Shown: positions 33,716 through 42,757 of the stretch, in pieces
How the letters are laid out: the number at the start of each line of letters is the position of its first letter
Numbering within the stretch: position 1 is the stretch's first letter
Assembly (NCBI GenBank): GCA_002471825.1
Contig: DKQS01000007.1
Coordinates: forward strand, 62,001-126,000
Reading direction: 5' to 3'
DNA length: 64,000 nucleotides
Source: Flavobacteriaceae bacterium UBA7302
GTDB lineage: Bacteria; Bacteroidota; Bacteroidia; Flavobacteriales; Flavobacteriaceae
Made by a program: the position numbers and the translations under genes
The notes under the pieces: model-generated
Told to the model about the DNA's origin: nothing
Database searches by the model: none
What the model saw: only the letters and a program-made list of their open reading frames with translations

Positions 33716-35947
33716 ATGATTCCACAAGTATTTAACCAAGTGATTGAACTTGGTGATGGTCGTACCATTAGTTTAGAAACTGGTAAATTGGCCAAACAAG
33801 CAGACGGTTCTGTTGTTGTAAGAATGGGTGATACCATGTTATTGGCAACGGTTGTTTCTGCAAGATCTGCAAACCCTGGTATTGACTTTTTACCATTGAC
33901 TGTAGATTACAGAGAAAAATTTGCAGCAGCAGGTCGTTACCCAGGCGGATTTATGAAGCGTGAAGGTAGACCTTCTAACGAGGAGATCTTAACCATGAGA
34001 TTGGTAGACCGCGTTTTGCGTCCGTTATTCCCAAAAGACTATCATGCTGAGACTCAGGTGATGATTCAATTAATGTCTCACGATGAAAATGTAATGCCAG
34101 ATGCATTGGCTGGATTAGCCGCTTCTGCAGCAATTCAATTGTCTGACATTCCATTTGAAAGCCCCATTTCAGAAGTAAGAGTGGCAAGAGTTGACGGTGA
34201 ATTCATCATCAATCCAAGTGCTACACAATTGGCCGAAGCGGACATCGACTTAATGGTTGGTGCTTCTAAAGATTTCGTAGCCATGGTAGAAGGTGAAATG
34301 GATGAAGTTTCTGAAGAAGAAATGGCCGAGGCAATTAAAGTTGCTCATGAGGCTATCAAAGATCAGTGTGATGCGCAAATTGCATTAGCTGAAGCTGTTG
34401 GTAAAAAAGAAACTCGTGAATACGATGGTGAGGCTGAAGACGAAGATTTAAAAGCAAAAATTCACGAGGCTGCATACCAAAAATGCTATGACATTGCAAA
34501 GCAAGGAACTTCAAAGCAAGAAAGAGGTCAAGCTTTTTCAGAAGTGAAGGATGAAGTTTTTGCGATGTTCACAGAAGAAGAATTGGAAGAATACGGAGAT
34601 TTAGTAGGTAAATATTTCGGTAAAGCTCAAAAGGCTGCCGTAAGAGATTTAACCTTGAATGAAGGATTGCGTTTGGATGGTAGAAAAACTACTGACATTC
34701 GACCAATCTGGTGTGAGGTTGACTATTTACCACGTGCTCACGGTTCATCCATCTTTACAAGAGGAGAAACACAAGCATTGGCTACCGTTACTTTAGGTAC
34801 TTCTAGAGATGCCAATATGATTGATTCTGCAACCTTACAAGGAGAAGAGCGTTTCTATTTACACTATAACTTCCCTCCATTCTCAACCGGTGAAGCGAGA
34901 CCTTTAAGAGGAACTTCAAGAAGAGAAATTGGTCATGGAAATTTAGCGCAAAGAGCGTTAAAAGGAATGATTCCAGAGGACTGCCCTTATACTGTGAGAG
35001 TTGTTTCTGAAGTATTGGAATCTAACGGTTCGTCTTCAATGGCAACTGTATGTTCTGGTACCATGGCATTAATGGATGCTGGTGTTCAATTGAAAAAACC
35101 TGTATCTGGTATTGCGATGGGTCTTATTTCTGATGGAGATCGTTACGCAGTTTTATCAGACATCCTTGGTGATGAAGATCACTTAGGAGACATGGACTTT
35201 AAAGTGACTGGTACTGCAGACGGTATTACGGCCTGTCAAATGGATATCAAAATCAAAGGTCTTTCTTACGAAATCTTAGTGAAAGCTTTAATGCAGGCGA
35301 AAGATGGTAGACTTCACATCTTAGAGAAATTGACAGACACCATTGCACAACCGAATGAAACTGTAAAAGCGCATTCTCCAAAGATCATTATGGAAAGAAT
35401 TCCGAATGAACTAATTGGTGCATTCATTGGTCCAGGTGGAAAACATATTCAAGAATTACAGAAGGAAACTGAAACTACCATTGTTATCAATGAAGATCCT
35501 GTAACAGAGGAAGGAATTGTTGAAATTTTAGGAACCAATCAAGATGGTATTGACAAAGTTTTAAAAACAATTGAATCCATGATGTTCAAACCTGAAAAAG
35601 GTTCTGTATACGAAGTGAAAGTGATCAAAATTTTAGATTTTGGTGCTGTTGTAGAGTATACGGAAGCTCCAGGCAATGAAGTATTGTTACACGTTAGTGA
35701 ATTAGCTTGGGAAAGAACCAATAACGTAACCGACGTAGTAAATATGGGAGACGTTCTTGAAGTAAAATATTTCGGAATTGATCCTCGAACCAAAAAAGAG
35801 AAGGTTTCTAGAAAAGCCATTCTTCCTAAACCAGAAGGTTATGTTGCTAGACCACCAAGGGATAACAACCGAGGTCGAGATAACAGAGGTCGAGACAATA
35901 GAAATAGAGACAACAGAGGTCCTAAAAGAGAAAAGAAAGAAGAATAA
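33716..35947 (+). CDS. pnp: Polyribonucleotide nucleotidyltransferase (PNPase)
   Basis: 743 residues. Two RNase PH domains (about 10-225 and 310-550; active-site text HYNFPPFSTGEARPLRGTSR and KVTGTADGITACQMDIKIKG), a KH domain (ELIGAFIGPGGKHIQELQKE) and an S1 domain (VYEVKVIKILDFGAVVEYTE). It degrades RNA 3' to 5' with phosphate. The last 30 or so residues form a basic tail made of RGRDNR-type repeats, an RNA-binding style extension. Start at the ATG 33716 fits the family (MIPQVFNQVIELGDGRTI). Confidence 0.98.
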   Translation: MIPQVFNQVIELGDGRTISLETGKLAKQADGSVVVRMGDTMLLATVVSARSANPGIDFLPLTVDYREKFAAAGRYPGGFMKREGRPSNEEILTMRLVDRVLRPLFPKDYHAETQVMIQLMSHDENVMPDALAGLAASAAIQLSDIPFESPISEVRVARVDGEFIINPSATQLAEADIDLMVGASKDFVAMVEGEMDEVSEEEMAEAIKVAHEAIKDQCDAQIALAEAVGKKETREYDGEAEDEDLKAKIHEAAYQKCYDIAKQGTSKQERGQAFSEVKDEVFAMFTEEELEEYGDLVGKYFGKAQKAAVRDLTLNEGLRLDGRKTTDIRPIWCEVDYLPRAHGSSIFTRGETQALATVTLGTSRDANMIDSATLQGEERFYLHYNFPPFSTGEARPLRGTSRREIGHGNLAQRALKGMIPEDCPYTVRVVSEVLESNGSSSMATVCSGTMALMDAGVQLKKPVSGIAMGLISDGDRYAVLSDILGDEDHLGDMDFKVTGTADGITACQMDIKIKGLSYEILVKALMQAKDGRLHILEKLTDTIAQPNETVKAHSPKIIMERIPNELIGAFIGPGGKHIQELQKETETTIVINEDPVTEEGIVEILGTNQDGIDKVLKTIESMMFKPEKGSVYEVKVIKILDFGAVVEYTEAPGNEVLLHVSELAWERTNNVTDVVNMGDVLEVKYFGIDPRTKKEKVSRKAILPKPEGYVARPPRDNNRGRDNRGRDNRNRDNRGPKREKKEE

Positions 35948-35969
35948 TTTTCTTCAACTTTTAGATACT

Positions 35970-36001
35970 AAAAAGCGTCATTAATCATGACGCTTTTTTT
36001 A
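35970..36001 (+). terminator. Terminator after pnp
   Basis: AAAAGCGTCAT / ATGACGCTTTT around TAATC, with a T-run following. Confidence 0.92.
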
Positions 36002-36025
36002 TTTTTATGCTCCTCTTAAAGTTAC

Positions 36026-37147
36026 ATGAATTCAAAGCGATATACATATTTGTCATTAGGTTCCAATTTGGGAGATAAACTCGATAACCTCCAATTGGCC
36101 ATTGATAAAATTGCGCTGCGTATAGGCACCGTTGAAAAAATCTCTTCGGTTTATCGAACAGCCTCGTGGGGTTTTGAATCGGAAGACTTTTTCAATATCT
36201 GTATACAAGTTTCTACCTTGTTGGAGCCGGAAGCTCTCTTAGAGGCAATGCTTGAAATTGAGCGGAATTTAGGTCGAAAACGCAAGCAAAGTGATTCTTA
36301 CGAGAGCAGAACAATCGATTTGGACATTCTATTTTATGAGAATGAAATTATTCTTTCTGACGGTCTTCAAATTCCGCATCCTCGAATTCTGGAACGGAAA
36401 TTTGTTTTAGCTCCTCTAGCAGAAATTGCACAGTTTTATATGCATCCTGTCCATCATGAAACCATTGCAACTTGTTTGAGCAACTGCAAGGACGAATCGG
36501 ATATTGAGCGTTTGGACCTAGGTTTACAAAGACCCCTTCCTTTGTCTGAAAAGTACAATTACATTGCTATCGAGGGAAACATCGGTTCAGGGAAGACCTC
36601 GTTAACCAAAATGTTGTCAGAGAAGTACAATGCGAAAACAGTGCTAGAACGATTTGCGGACAATCCTTTTTTGCCAAAGTTTTACTTGGACAAGGAACGC
36701 TATGCCTTTCCTTTAGAAATGAGTTTTTTGGCAGATCGGTACCAACAATTGAGTGAAGATTTAGCGCAGTTGGATTTGTTTCGAAACTTTGTCGTTTCTG
36801 ATTACTACATTTTTAAATCTTTGATCTTTGCACAAATTACGCTTCATGAGGATGAATTATTTCTGTATCGAAAGATGTTTGACATCATGTATAAAGAAAT
36901 TACAAAACCCGATTTGTATGTTTACTTATACCAAAACACAAAACGACTGCTAGAAAACATTAAGAAGCGAGGGCGTTCTTACGAACAAAATATCGAAGCT
37001 GACTATCTTCAAAAAATACATGACGGCTATAAGAACTTCATCGACTCACAACGCGATCAAATGAATATTCTCGTATTGGATGTCTCAGATTTGGATTTTG
37101 TCTCTAGCAAGGAAGATTTTGAAGAAGTCCTTCAAAAAATTAACTAA
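36026..37147 (+). CDS. folK: Fusion: HPPK (FolK) + deoxynucleoside kinase
   Basis: 373 residues, two enzymes in one chain. Residues about 5-140 are 6-hydroxymethyl-7,8-dihydropterin pyrophosphokinase (YLSLGSNLGDK; SRTIDLDILFYEN; IPHPRILERKFVLAPLAEI), a folate step. Residues about 175-373 are a deoxynucleoside kinase with P-loop GNIGSGKTS (184-192), the ERFADNPFLPKFY segment, and the arginine-bearing lid (IKKRGRSYEQNI), a nucleotide-salvage step. Both halves look intact. The fusion is recurrent in Bacteroidota. The gene meets gldC tail to tail, the two stop codons overlapping. Confidence 0.95.
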   Translation: MNSKRYTYLSLGSNLGDKLDNLQLAIDKIALRIGTVEKISSVYRTASWGFESEDFFNICIQVSTLLEPEALLEAMLEIERNLGRKRKQSDSYESRTIDLDILFYENEIILSDGLQIPHPRILERKFVLAPLAEIAQFYMHPVHHETIATCLSNCKDESDIERLDLGLQRPLPLSEKYNYIAIEGNIGSGKTSLTKMLSEKYNAKTVLERFADNPFLPKFYLDKERYAFPLEMSFLADRYQQLSEDLAQLDLFRNFVVSDYYIFKSLIFAQITLHEDELFLYRKMFDIMYKEITKPDLYVYLYQNTKRLLENIKKRGRSYEQNIEADYLQKIHDGYKNFIDSQRDQMNILVLDVSDLDFVSSKEDFEEVLQKIN

Positions 37148-37485
37148 TCCTTTTTTTTCAGATCTAATTTCTCAGCGAAGTAGTCGCAGAAATCTCTCAT
37201 TGTAGCACTCATCTTATCGTCATTGGTAGCTCTTTCAAAAGTATTTGCCATAGCCACTAATGTCTGATGGTAAAACTGCTTCATCTCATCAACAGGCATG
37301 TCTTTGGTCCATAAATCCATACGAAGCGTATCCTTTTGTTTATGATCCCAAACGGAAACCATAATGGCTTTGGAAGATTCATTTTCTATACCGCCGTCTT
37401 TTGCCGTCCAAGATAACTCCTCAGGCACTCGGTTCTCATCAAGGCCTACTGTAATTGTAATATCTGAAGTATGTTTTACTGCCAT
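37144..37485 (-). CDS. gldC: Gliding motility protein GldC
   Basis: 113 residues with no signal peptide: AVKHTSDITITVGLDENRVPEEL, SWTAKDGGIENESSKAIMVS, VWDHKQKDTLRMDLWTKDMP; this matches GldC of Flavobacterium. It enhances gliding but its mechanism is unclear. Its ATG overlaps the stop of gldB by 1 base (TAATG), so the two are translationally coupled. Confidence 0.95.
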   Translation of the reverse strand: MAVKHTSDITITVGLDENRVPEELSWTAKDGGIENESSKAIMVSVWDHKQKDTLRMDLWTKDMPVDEMKQFYHQTLVAMANTFERATNDDKMSATMRDFCDYFAEKLDLKKKD

Positions 37486-38444
37486 TATTTTCTTGGTTTA
37501 TAATTAGACTCTTCGAAGAGTTGAATCGGGTCTTTCTTTAAAATTTCCTGCAAAGATACGTCATTATTTCTGTCGTAAGACCTTACAATTTGCCAACCAA
37601 TCCATGCGCCTATCCTTCCAGGAGAGCGATTATCCGTCTGGGTATAAAACTTGGAGAACGGGGCCGTTTCCAAAAAGCGTTTGTTTAAATCACTTTTGGT
37701 AGAAAAGAGCAATTCATTTTCAATAAAGTAGGCCCAGATTTCCTGCTCATTATCTACCGCCCATTTGAATTTTTCAGGACTATATCCAATTTTAACAGCA
37801 TCGGTTACTTCGGGTAAGTAGCTGTCCAAAAGAAACAATTTCTTCCCTTCTACAATCATTTTAGTCACGAAAGATCGCTGCTTTACTGGAGAAACTTGTT
37901 GCCGGACAAAAGCATTGGCAACGTCTACCACCAATCGCTCTTTTGTATTGTTCTGTCTAATATAGCTCGGAAAATTCTGATAAAAGGGGTGGTTGCTTCC
38001 CAAATAGGCATCAAGTGAAATCAATAACAATTCCTTGGATAGGATGACCCGATTGTCATAATCGATATTGGTAAGCAATGTTACTACTTTTGGTGCCTTA
38101 AAGTCAGGGCTGTAATATTTGATATGTTTAAGAAGCTGCTCCAGCTCTTTTTCTTGTTCGGTAAAATCGGCAAATAACTTCTGACTTTCAGCAAATAACT
38201 CCATTTCATCCTTGTTGGAAATTTTGGACATAGCGATGCTGTCGGAAAATCCCTCTGGAAAAAGGAAGGGGTATTTGGAACGCAATTCTTTTAAATTGGA
38301 TCCTCCATTACCATAGAATTCCTTCTCAAACCTATCGACTTGCAGGGTAATATCAATTCCAGCAACATCAACCTTTTTTGGGTTTTCTTTGGTGCAGGAA
38401 ATCAATAGTACAATTGAAGCGAAAACAATAAATAATACTCTCAT
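37485..38444 (-). CDS. gldB: Gliding motility lipoprotein GldB
   Basis: 319 residues. Lipoprotein signal MRVLFIVFASIVLLISC (Cys17), then VDVAGIDITLQVDRFEKEFY, the usual GldB start, and the helical core (YPFLFPEGFSDSI; SLDAYLGSNHPFYQNFPSYI; WAYFIENELLFSTKSDLNKR; GRIGAWIGWQIVRSYDRNND). Required for gliding in F. johnsoniae. The ending is related to zinc-peptidase-like folds in some family annotations, but no HExxH is seen here. Divergent from nadE, as in other Flavobacteriia. Confidence 0.95.
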   Translation of the reverse strand: MRVLFIVFASIVLLISCTKENPKKVDVAGIDITLQVDRFEKEFYGNGGSNLKELRSKYPFLFPEGFSDSIAMSKISNKDEMELFAESQKLFADFTEQEKELEQLLKHIKYYSPDFKAPKVVTLLTNIDYDNRVILSKELLLISLDAYLGSNHPFYQNFPSYIRQNNTKERLVVDVANAFVRQQVSPVKQRSFVTKMIVEGKKLFLLDSYLPEVTDAVKIGYSPEKFKWAVDNEQEIWAYFIENELLFSTKSDLNKRFLETAPFSKFYTQTDNRSPGRIGAWIGWQIVRSYDRNNDVSLQEILKKDPIQLFEESNYKPRK

Positions 38445-38502
38445 TAACTTTGTATCTTAGTATCTCAATTGAAACGTGTAAAAATACTAAATTCGTTTAT
38501 CT

Positions 38503-39291
38503 ATGAAGACAGAAAAGGTAATTGACCACATCGTAAGTTGGATGAAAGACTATGCTGAGAAAAGTAATATCAACGGATTTGTTGTTGGGGTTTCTGGTGG
38601 AATTGATTCAGCCTTAACCTCTACACTATGTGCAAAGACGGGTTTGCCAACCATGTGTCTTGAAATGCCCATACATCAGGCAGAAAGTCAAGTAACTCGC
38701 GCATTGAATCACATCGATTGGTTGCAAGAAAATTTCACGAATGTTCATATGACTAAAGTGAACTTAACTCCTGTTTTTGATAGTCTCGTTGCTTCATTAC
38801 CGCCGGTGAAAAACGAGGAAGAAAGATTCATGTCTTTGGCCAATACCAGAGCAAGATTACGAATGACTACTTTATATTATTTTGCTGCCTTACACGGATA
38901 TATTGTTGCGGGTACCGGAAATAAGGTGGAGGACTTTGGTGTTGGTTTTTACACAAAGTATGGAGATGGTGGTGTTGACATTAGTCCGATTGCAGACTTG
39001 ATGAAGTCGGAAGTATACGAATGCGCACGATTCTTAGGTGTCAACAAAGAAATTTTGGTTGCCGCTCCAACAGACGGACTCTGGGGAGATGATCGAACAG
39101 ATGAGGATCAAATTGGAGCCTCCTATGACGAACTCGAATGGGCCATGAAAATGCAAGATGAAGGAAAAGATCCGGCTGATTTTACAGGACGTGAAAAGCA
39201 GGTATTCGAAATTTACCTCAGATTCAATCGTGCCAATCAGCACAAAATGTTACCAATTCCAGTTTGTGAAATTCCGGAAAACCTAAAATAG
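38503..39291 (+). CDS. nadE: NAD+ synthase (ammonia-type)
   Basis: 262 residues with the ATP-pyrophosphatase P-loop SGGIDSA (31-37) and family blocks NTRARLRMTTLYYFAALHG, GTGNKVEDFGVGFYTKYGDG, DISPIADLMKSEVY and PTDGLWGDDRTDEDQIGASY. It turns nicotinic acid adenine dinucleotide into NAD+. It has no glutaminase domain, so it uses free ammonia or another donor. Divergent from gldB-gldC. Confidence 0.96.
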   Translation: MKTEKVIDHIVSWMKDYAEKSNINGFVVGVSGGIDSALTSTLCAKTGLPTMCLEMPIHQAESQVTRALNHIDWLQENFTNVHMTKVNLTPVFDSLVASLPPVKNEEERFMSLANTRARLRMTTLYYFAALHGYIVAGTGNKVEDFGVGFYTKYGDGGVDISPIADLMKSEVYECARFLGVNKEILVAAPTDGLWGDDRTDEDQIGASYDELEWAMKMQDEGKDPADFTGREKQVFEIYLRFNRANQHKMLPIPVCEIPENLK

Positions 39292-39424
39292 GTTAGACGA
39301 TGCAATTATTCTTTTAATTCTAAGCATAGATCTCCGTCTTGAAGCCTTTGTTATTTCAAAGGGGATTAAAAGAAAAATGGGAATTATTTTAAAGAGTCCA
39401 AATATCTTTTTCATTTTCAAATTT

Positions 39425-39452
39425 TGCTTATCCTAAAATAAGCATTTATTCG
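39425..39452 (+). terminator. Possible terminator after nadE
   Basis: TGCTTAT / ATAAGCA 7-base stem, 6-base loop, followed by TTTATT. Weak T-run. The 196-base gap between nadE and dnaG otherwise shows nothing. Confidence 0.4.
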
Positions 39453-39487
39453 ACATGATTTGTGGGAAAATTTATTGATTTAAAAGT

Positions 39488-41431
39488 CTAAACCACCCGA
39501 TTCAATTTCAGGTACAGTTTCTTTTTGAGGTCGATATAACTCTTTACGATTTCAAGATCAATGGTTTCACTTTTGTCTTCCATTAGCTCGTCGACTTTCT
39601 TCGAAATCAATACGCGACGTAAATTGTACACGGCATCAACCACTAATTTTGGAAGAATCTCTTTGGCTTCCGTTACATAAATGTTTTTACTCTCCCAATT
39701 GCTCAACTGATATCGTTCTTCGTCCATAACGATAGAGGTAACATTATTCACTACATCGGGATTGGAATGATTCATCAACTTTTTAAAGTCGATTTGTTTG
39801 GACTGATTCAATTGATGAATGAGCTCAGCATATATCTCCTGGAACACCGGATTCGAAAACTCGATTTCATCCTCATGCAAATGCAAATAAATTTCTTCAG
39901 AAACCGGATTTTTATAGCTTCGTTTCGACAGGTTTTCTTTTCCAGCTTCATCGACTTCGACTACATCCTCAGTGAAATCAACCTCCTCATTACCATAAAT
40001 CAATAAAATTCGGAGAATCTCCTTTTCTAAAATTGATAATTCATCAATTTTTTCGGGCTGAAACTGCGGTTTTTTTAGAACTTCAAAAGGCGGAATATTT
40101 TGTGGTCTACTTTGAGAAGCCTCTCGCTGTTTTTTAGATGATATCTGTGCCAATTCGCTATACAAAACCTGCTCTGAAATATCCAAAATTCGAGAACAAT
40201 CTTTTACATAGACTTCTCTTTGAATTCCATCGGGAATCTTGGAGATACTCACAACAATCTCACGGATTACTGCCGCTCTTTTTATCGGATCATTGGCAGC
40301 ATCCTTTAGCAATAAAGAAACCTTAAAGTTGATAAAATCCTTAGCTTCTTCAGAAAGGAAAGTCTCCAACTCTGAAGTCGAATGTTTCTTAGCAAAACTA
40401 TCGGGGTCCTCTCCATCTGGGAACTGAACAACTTTTACATTCATCCCCTGCTCAAGAATCAAATCAATTCCGCGCAAAGAAGCTCTTATTCCGGCGTCGT
40501 CTCCATCAAACAAAACCGTAATATTTTTGGTAAGGCGGTTTACGATTCGAATTTGATCTGGAGTCAAAGCAGTACCAGAAGAAGCCACTACATTCTCAAT
40601 CCCAGATTGATGGAATGAAATCACATCCGTATATCCCTCTACCAAGTAACAATTGTCTTTTTTAGCGATCTCCTTTTTTGCGTGGTAAATTCCGTATAAA
40701 ACTTTACTCTTATTGTAAATGTCACTTTCCGGAGAATTGACATACTTGGCCATCTTTTTGGAGCTTGTAAGAATGCGACCCCCAAATCCCAAAACACGTC
40801 CAGACATGGATTGTATGGGAAACATGACCCTACCCTTGAAACGATCAAAGTTGGAATTCTCTCTAGCGATGGTCAAGCCCGTGGCTTCCAAATATTTTAA
40901 TTGATATCCTTTGTCAAGAGCTGTTTTGGTAAAGGCATCCCATTCATCCAAACAATAACCCAATTCGAATTTTCGGATGGTTTCATCACTAAATCCACGT
41001 TCCTTAAAATAGGACAGTCCAATGGCCTTTCCTTTCTCGGTATTGAAAAGTACATCTTGAAAATATTCCTTTGCAAAATTGGAAACCAAAAACATGCTTT
41101 CACGCTCGTTTTGTAGCTGCTTTTGCTCATCGGATTGCTCCGTTTCCTCAATTTCTATATTGTACTTTTTCGCCAACCATTTAATGGCTTCTGGATAAGA
41201 ATAATGCTCGTGCTCCATCAGAAAGGAGATCACATTCCCTCCTTTTCCAGAGGAAAAATCCTTCCAAATCTGTTTTACCGGGGATACCATGAACGAAGGT
41301 GTTCTCTCTTTGGTAAAAGGACTCAGACCTTTAAAATTACTTCCCGATTTTTTCAATTGAACAAACTCACCGATCACCTCCTCAAGACGAGCAGTTTCGA
41401 AAACACGATCTATGGTTTGTTTGGTTATCAT
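39488..41431 (-). CDS. dnaG: DNA primase DnaG, lacking zinc ligands
   Basis: 647 residues from the ATG at 41431 (MITKQTIDRVFETARLEEVI); longer readings overlap the -7 box at 41449. The N-terminal domain keeps the primase fold (GLSPFTKERTPSFMVSP; KDFSSGKGGNVISFLMEHE) but all four zinc ligands are replaced: Ser37, Thr40, Asp58 and Ser61 stand at Cys/His/Cys/Cys. The TOPRIM core is intact (YLVEGYTDVISFHQSGIENV; ASSGTALTPDQIRIV; LFDGDDAGIRASLRGID). The C-terminal half is the helicase-binding region. It makes RNA primers for replication. Confidence 0.97.
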   Translation of the reverse strand: MITKQTIDRVFETARLEEVIGEFVQLKKSGSNFKGLSPFTKERTPSFMVSPVKQIWKDFSSGKGGNVISFLMEHEHYSYPEAIKWLAKKYNIEIEETEQSDEQKQLQNERESMFLVSNFAKEYFQDVLFNTEKGKAIGLSYFKERGFSDETIRKFELGYCLDEWDAFTKTALDKGYQLKYLEATGLTIARENSNFDRFKGRVMFPIQSMSGRVLGFGGRILTSSKKMAKYVNSPESDIYNKSKVLYGIYHAKKEIAKKDNCYLVEGYTDVISFHQSGIENVVASSGTALTPDQIRIVNRLTKNITVLFDGDDAGIRASLRGIDLILEQGMNVKVVQFPDGEDPDSFAKKHSTSELETFLSEEAKDFINFKVSLLLKDAANDPIKRAAVIREIVVSISKIPDGIQREVYVKDCSRILDISEQVLYSELAQISSKKQREASQSRPQNIPPFEVLKKPQFQPEKIDELSILEKEILRILLIYGNEEVDFTEDVVEVDEAGKENLSKRSYKNPVSEEIYLHLHEDEIEFSNPVFQEIYAELIHQLNQSKQIDFKKLMNHSNPDVVNNVTSIVMDEERYQLSNWESKNIYVTEAKEILPKLVVDAVYNLRRVLISKKVDELMEDKSETIDLEIVKSYIDLKKKLYLKLNRVV

Positions 41432-41448
41432 AGTAAAATGTAGGAACA

Positions 41449-41456
41449 CAAATATA
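41449..41456 (-). promoter_or_regulatory. -7 box for dnaG
   Basis: TATATTTG on the minus strand, exact match, 18 bases before the ATG at 41431. Confidence 0.65.
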
Positions 41457-41460
41457 GGAA

Positions 41461-41483
41461 TTCAACAGATTCCTTCTGTTGAA
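41461..41483. repeat. Inverted repeat in the dnaG promoter
   Basis: Perfect TTCAACAG-N7-CTGTTGAA, just upstream of the dnaG -7 box where a repressor would sit. It is also 36 bases after the clpX stop but has no T-run, so an operator is more likely than a terminator. Confidence 0.5.
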
Positions 41484-41518
41484 AAACCAATGTTCCAGAA
41501 AATTAAAATTTGAAATTC

Positions 41519-42754
41519 TTAAGAGGCAGCTCTTAACTTCTTCAAGGTCGAATTTGTCAATTTAGCCGCCGCATATTCTTTGGTCACCTTCAATTCCTTT
41601 TCATCAGAACTAGGTAATTCAAACATGGCGTCCGTTAAGATCGCTTCACACAGAGAACGCAATCCTCTTGCTCCGAGTTTGTACTCAATAGCCTTTTCAA
41701 CAATGTATTCCAAAGCCTCTTCCTCGATGATGAATTCAACATCATCCATACCGAAAAGCTTGGTGTATTGCTTGATGATGGAGTTTTTCGGTTCTGTCAA
41801 AATAGAACGAAGGGTCTTGGCATCCAATGGGTTCATAAAACTAAGAACAGGCAACCTTCCGATTATTTCCGGAATCAATCCGAATTCTTTTAAATCGGCC
41901 GGAATGATGTATTGCAACAAGTTGTCCTCATCAATCTTATCTTCTTCAATGGAAGCACTGAATCCGACTGCTTGCATATTTAAGCGTTTGCTAATGGTGC
42001 GCTGAATTCCTGAAAATGCCCCACCTGCGATAAAGAGAATGTTCTTGGTATCTACTTCAATAAATTTCTGTTCAGGGTGCTTTCTTCCTCCCTTTGGAGC
42101 TACGTTTACCTGAGCACCTTCCAAAAGTTTCAACAAAGCTTGCTGAACACCTTCTCCGGAAACATCTCGAGTGATAGATGGATTATCACCTTTACGAGCT
42201 ATTTTATCAATCTCGTCAATAAAAACGATTCCGCGTTCCGCTTTGGCAACATCATAATCTGAAGCTTGTAACAATCGGCTCAAAATACTCTCTACATCCT
42301 CACCCACGTAACCAGCTTGTGTTAACACCGTGGCATCCACAATGGCGAACGGCACATTGAGCATTTTGGCAATGGTTTTGGCAACTAAGGTTTTACCAGT
42401 ACCCGTTTCACCCACAAGAATGATGTTACTCTTTTCAATTTCAACCTCATTGTCATCTTGGGTTTGCAACAATCGCTTATAGTGATTATAAACCGCAACC
42501 GACATGGCTTTTTTGGTCTGATCTTGCCCAATGATGTATTGATCCAAAAAGGCCTTTATTTCCTTTGGCTTCTTTAAAACAAGTTCGCTCGATAAAGCGT
42601 TGGACTGAGATTCAGAAATTTCTTCTTGTACAATACCATGGGCCTGCTCAATACATTTATCGCAAATGTGAGCTTCCATACCGGCAATCAAAAGGTCTGT
42701 TTCAACCTTTTTACGGCCGCAAAATGAACATTCTAAATCTTTATCCTTACTCAT
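41519..42754 (-). CDS. clpX: ATP-dependent Clp protease ATP-binding subunit ClpX
   Basis: 411 residues. N-terminal zinc domain intact (Cys9, Cys12, Cys31, Cys34), Walker A GETGTGKT (115-122), Walker B IVFIDEIDKIA, the sensor region and the C-terminal small domain (LGARGLRSLCEAILTDAMFE). It unfolds substrates and feeds them to ClpP. It starts 3 bases after clpP, so they form the clpP-clpX operon. Its zinc site is retained, unlike those of DnaG and AccD here. Confidence 0.98.
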   Translation of the reverse strand: MSKDKDLECSFCGRKKVETDLLIAGMEAHICDKCIEQAHGIVQEEISESQSNALSSELVLKKPKEIKAFLDQYIIGQDQTKKAMSVAVYNHYKRLLQTQDDNEVEIEKSNIILVGETGTGKTLVAKTIAKMLNVPFAIVDATVLTQAGYVGEDVESILSRLLQASDYDVAKAERGIVFIDEIDKIARKGDNPSITRDVSGEGVQQALLKLLEGAQVNVAPKGGRKHPEQKFIEVDTKNILFIAGGAFSGIQRTISKRLNMQAVGFSASIEEDKIDEDNLLQYIIPADLKEFGLIPEIIGRLPVLSFMNPLDAKTLRSILTEPKNSIIKQYTKLFGMDDVEFIIEEEALEYIVEKAIEYKLGARGLRSLCEAILTDAMFELPSSDEKELKVTKEYAAAKLTNSTLKKLRAAS

Positions 42755-42757
42755 AAA

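Noticed and set aside
37140..37150. Convergent stop codons of folK and gldC as a sign of gene truncation
   Set aside because: Both proteins have full family length; overlapping convergent stops are simply compact packing.
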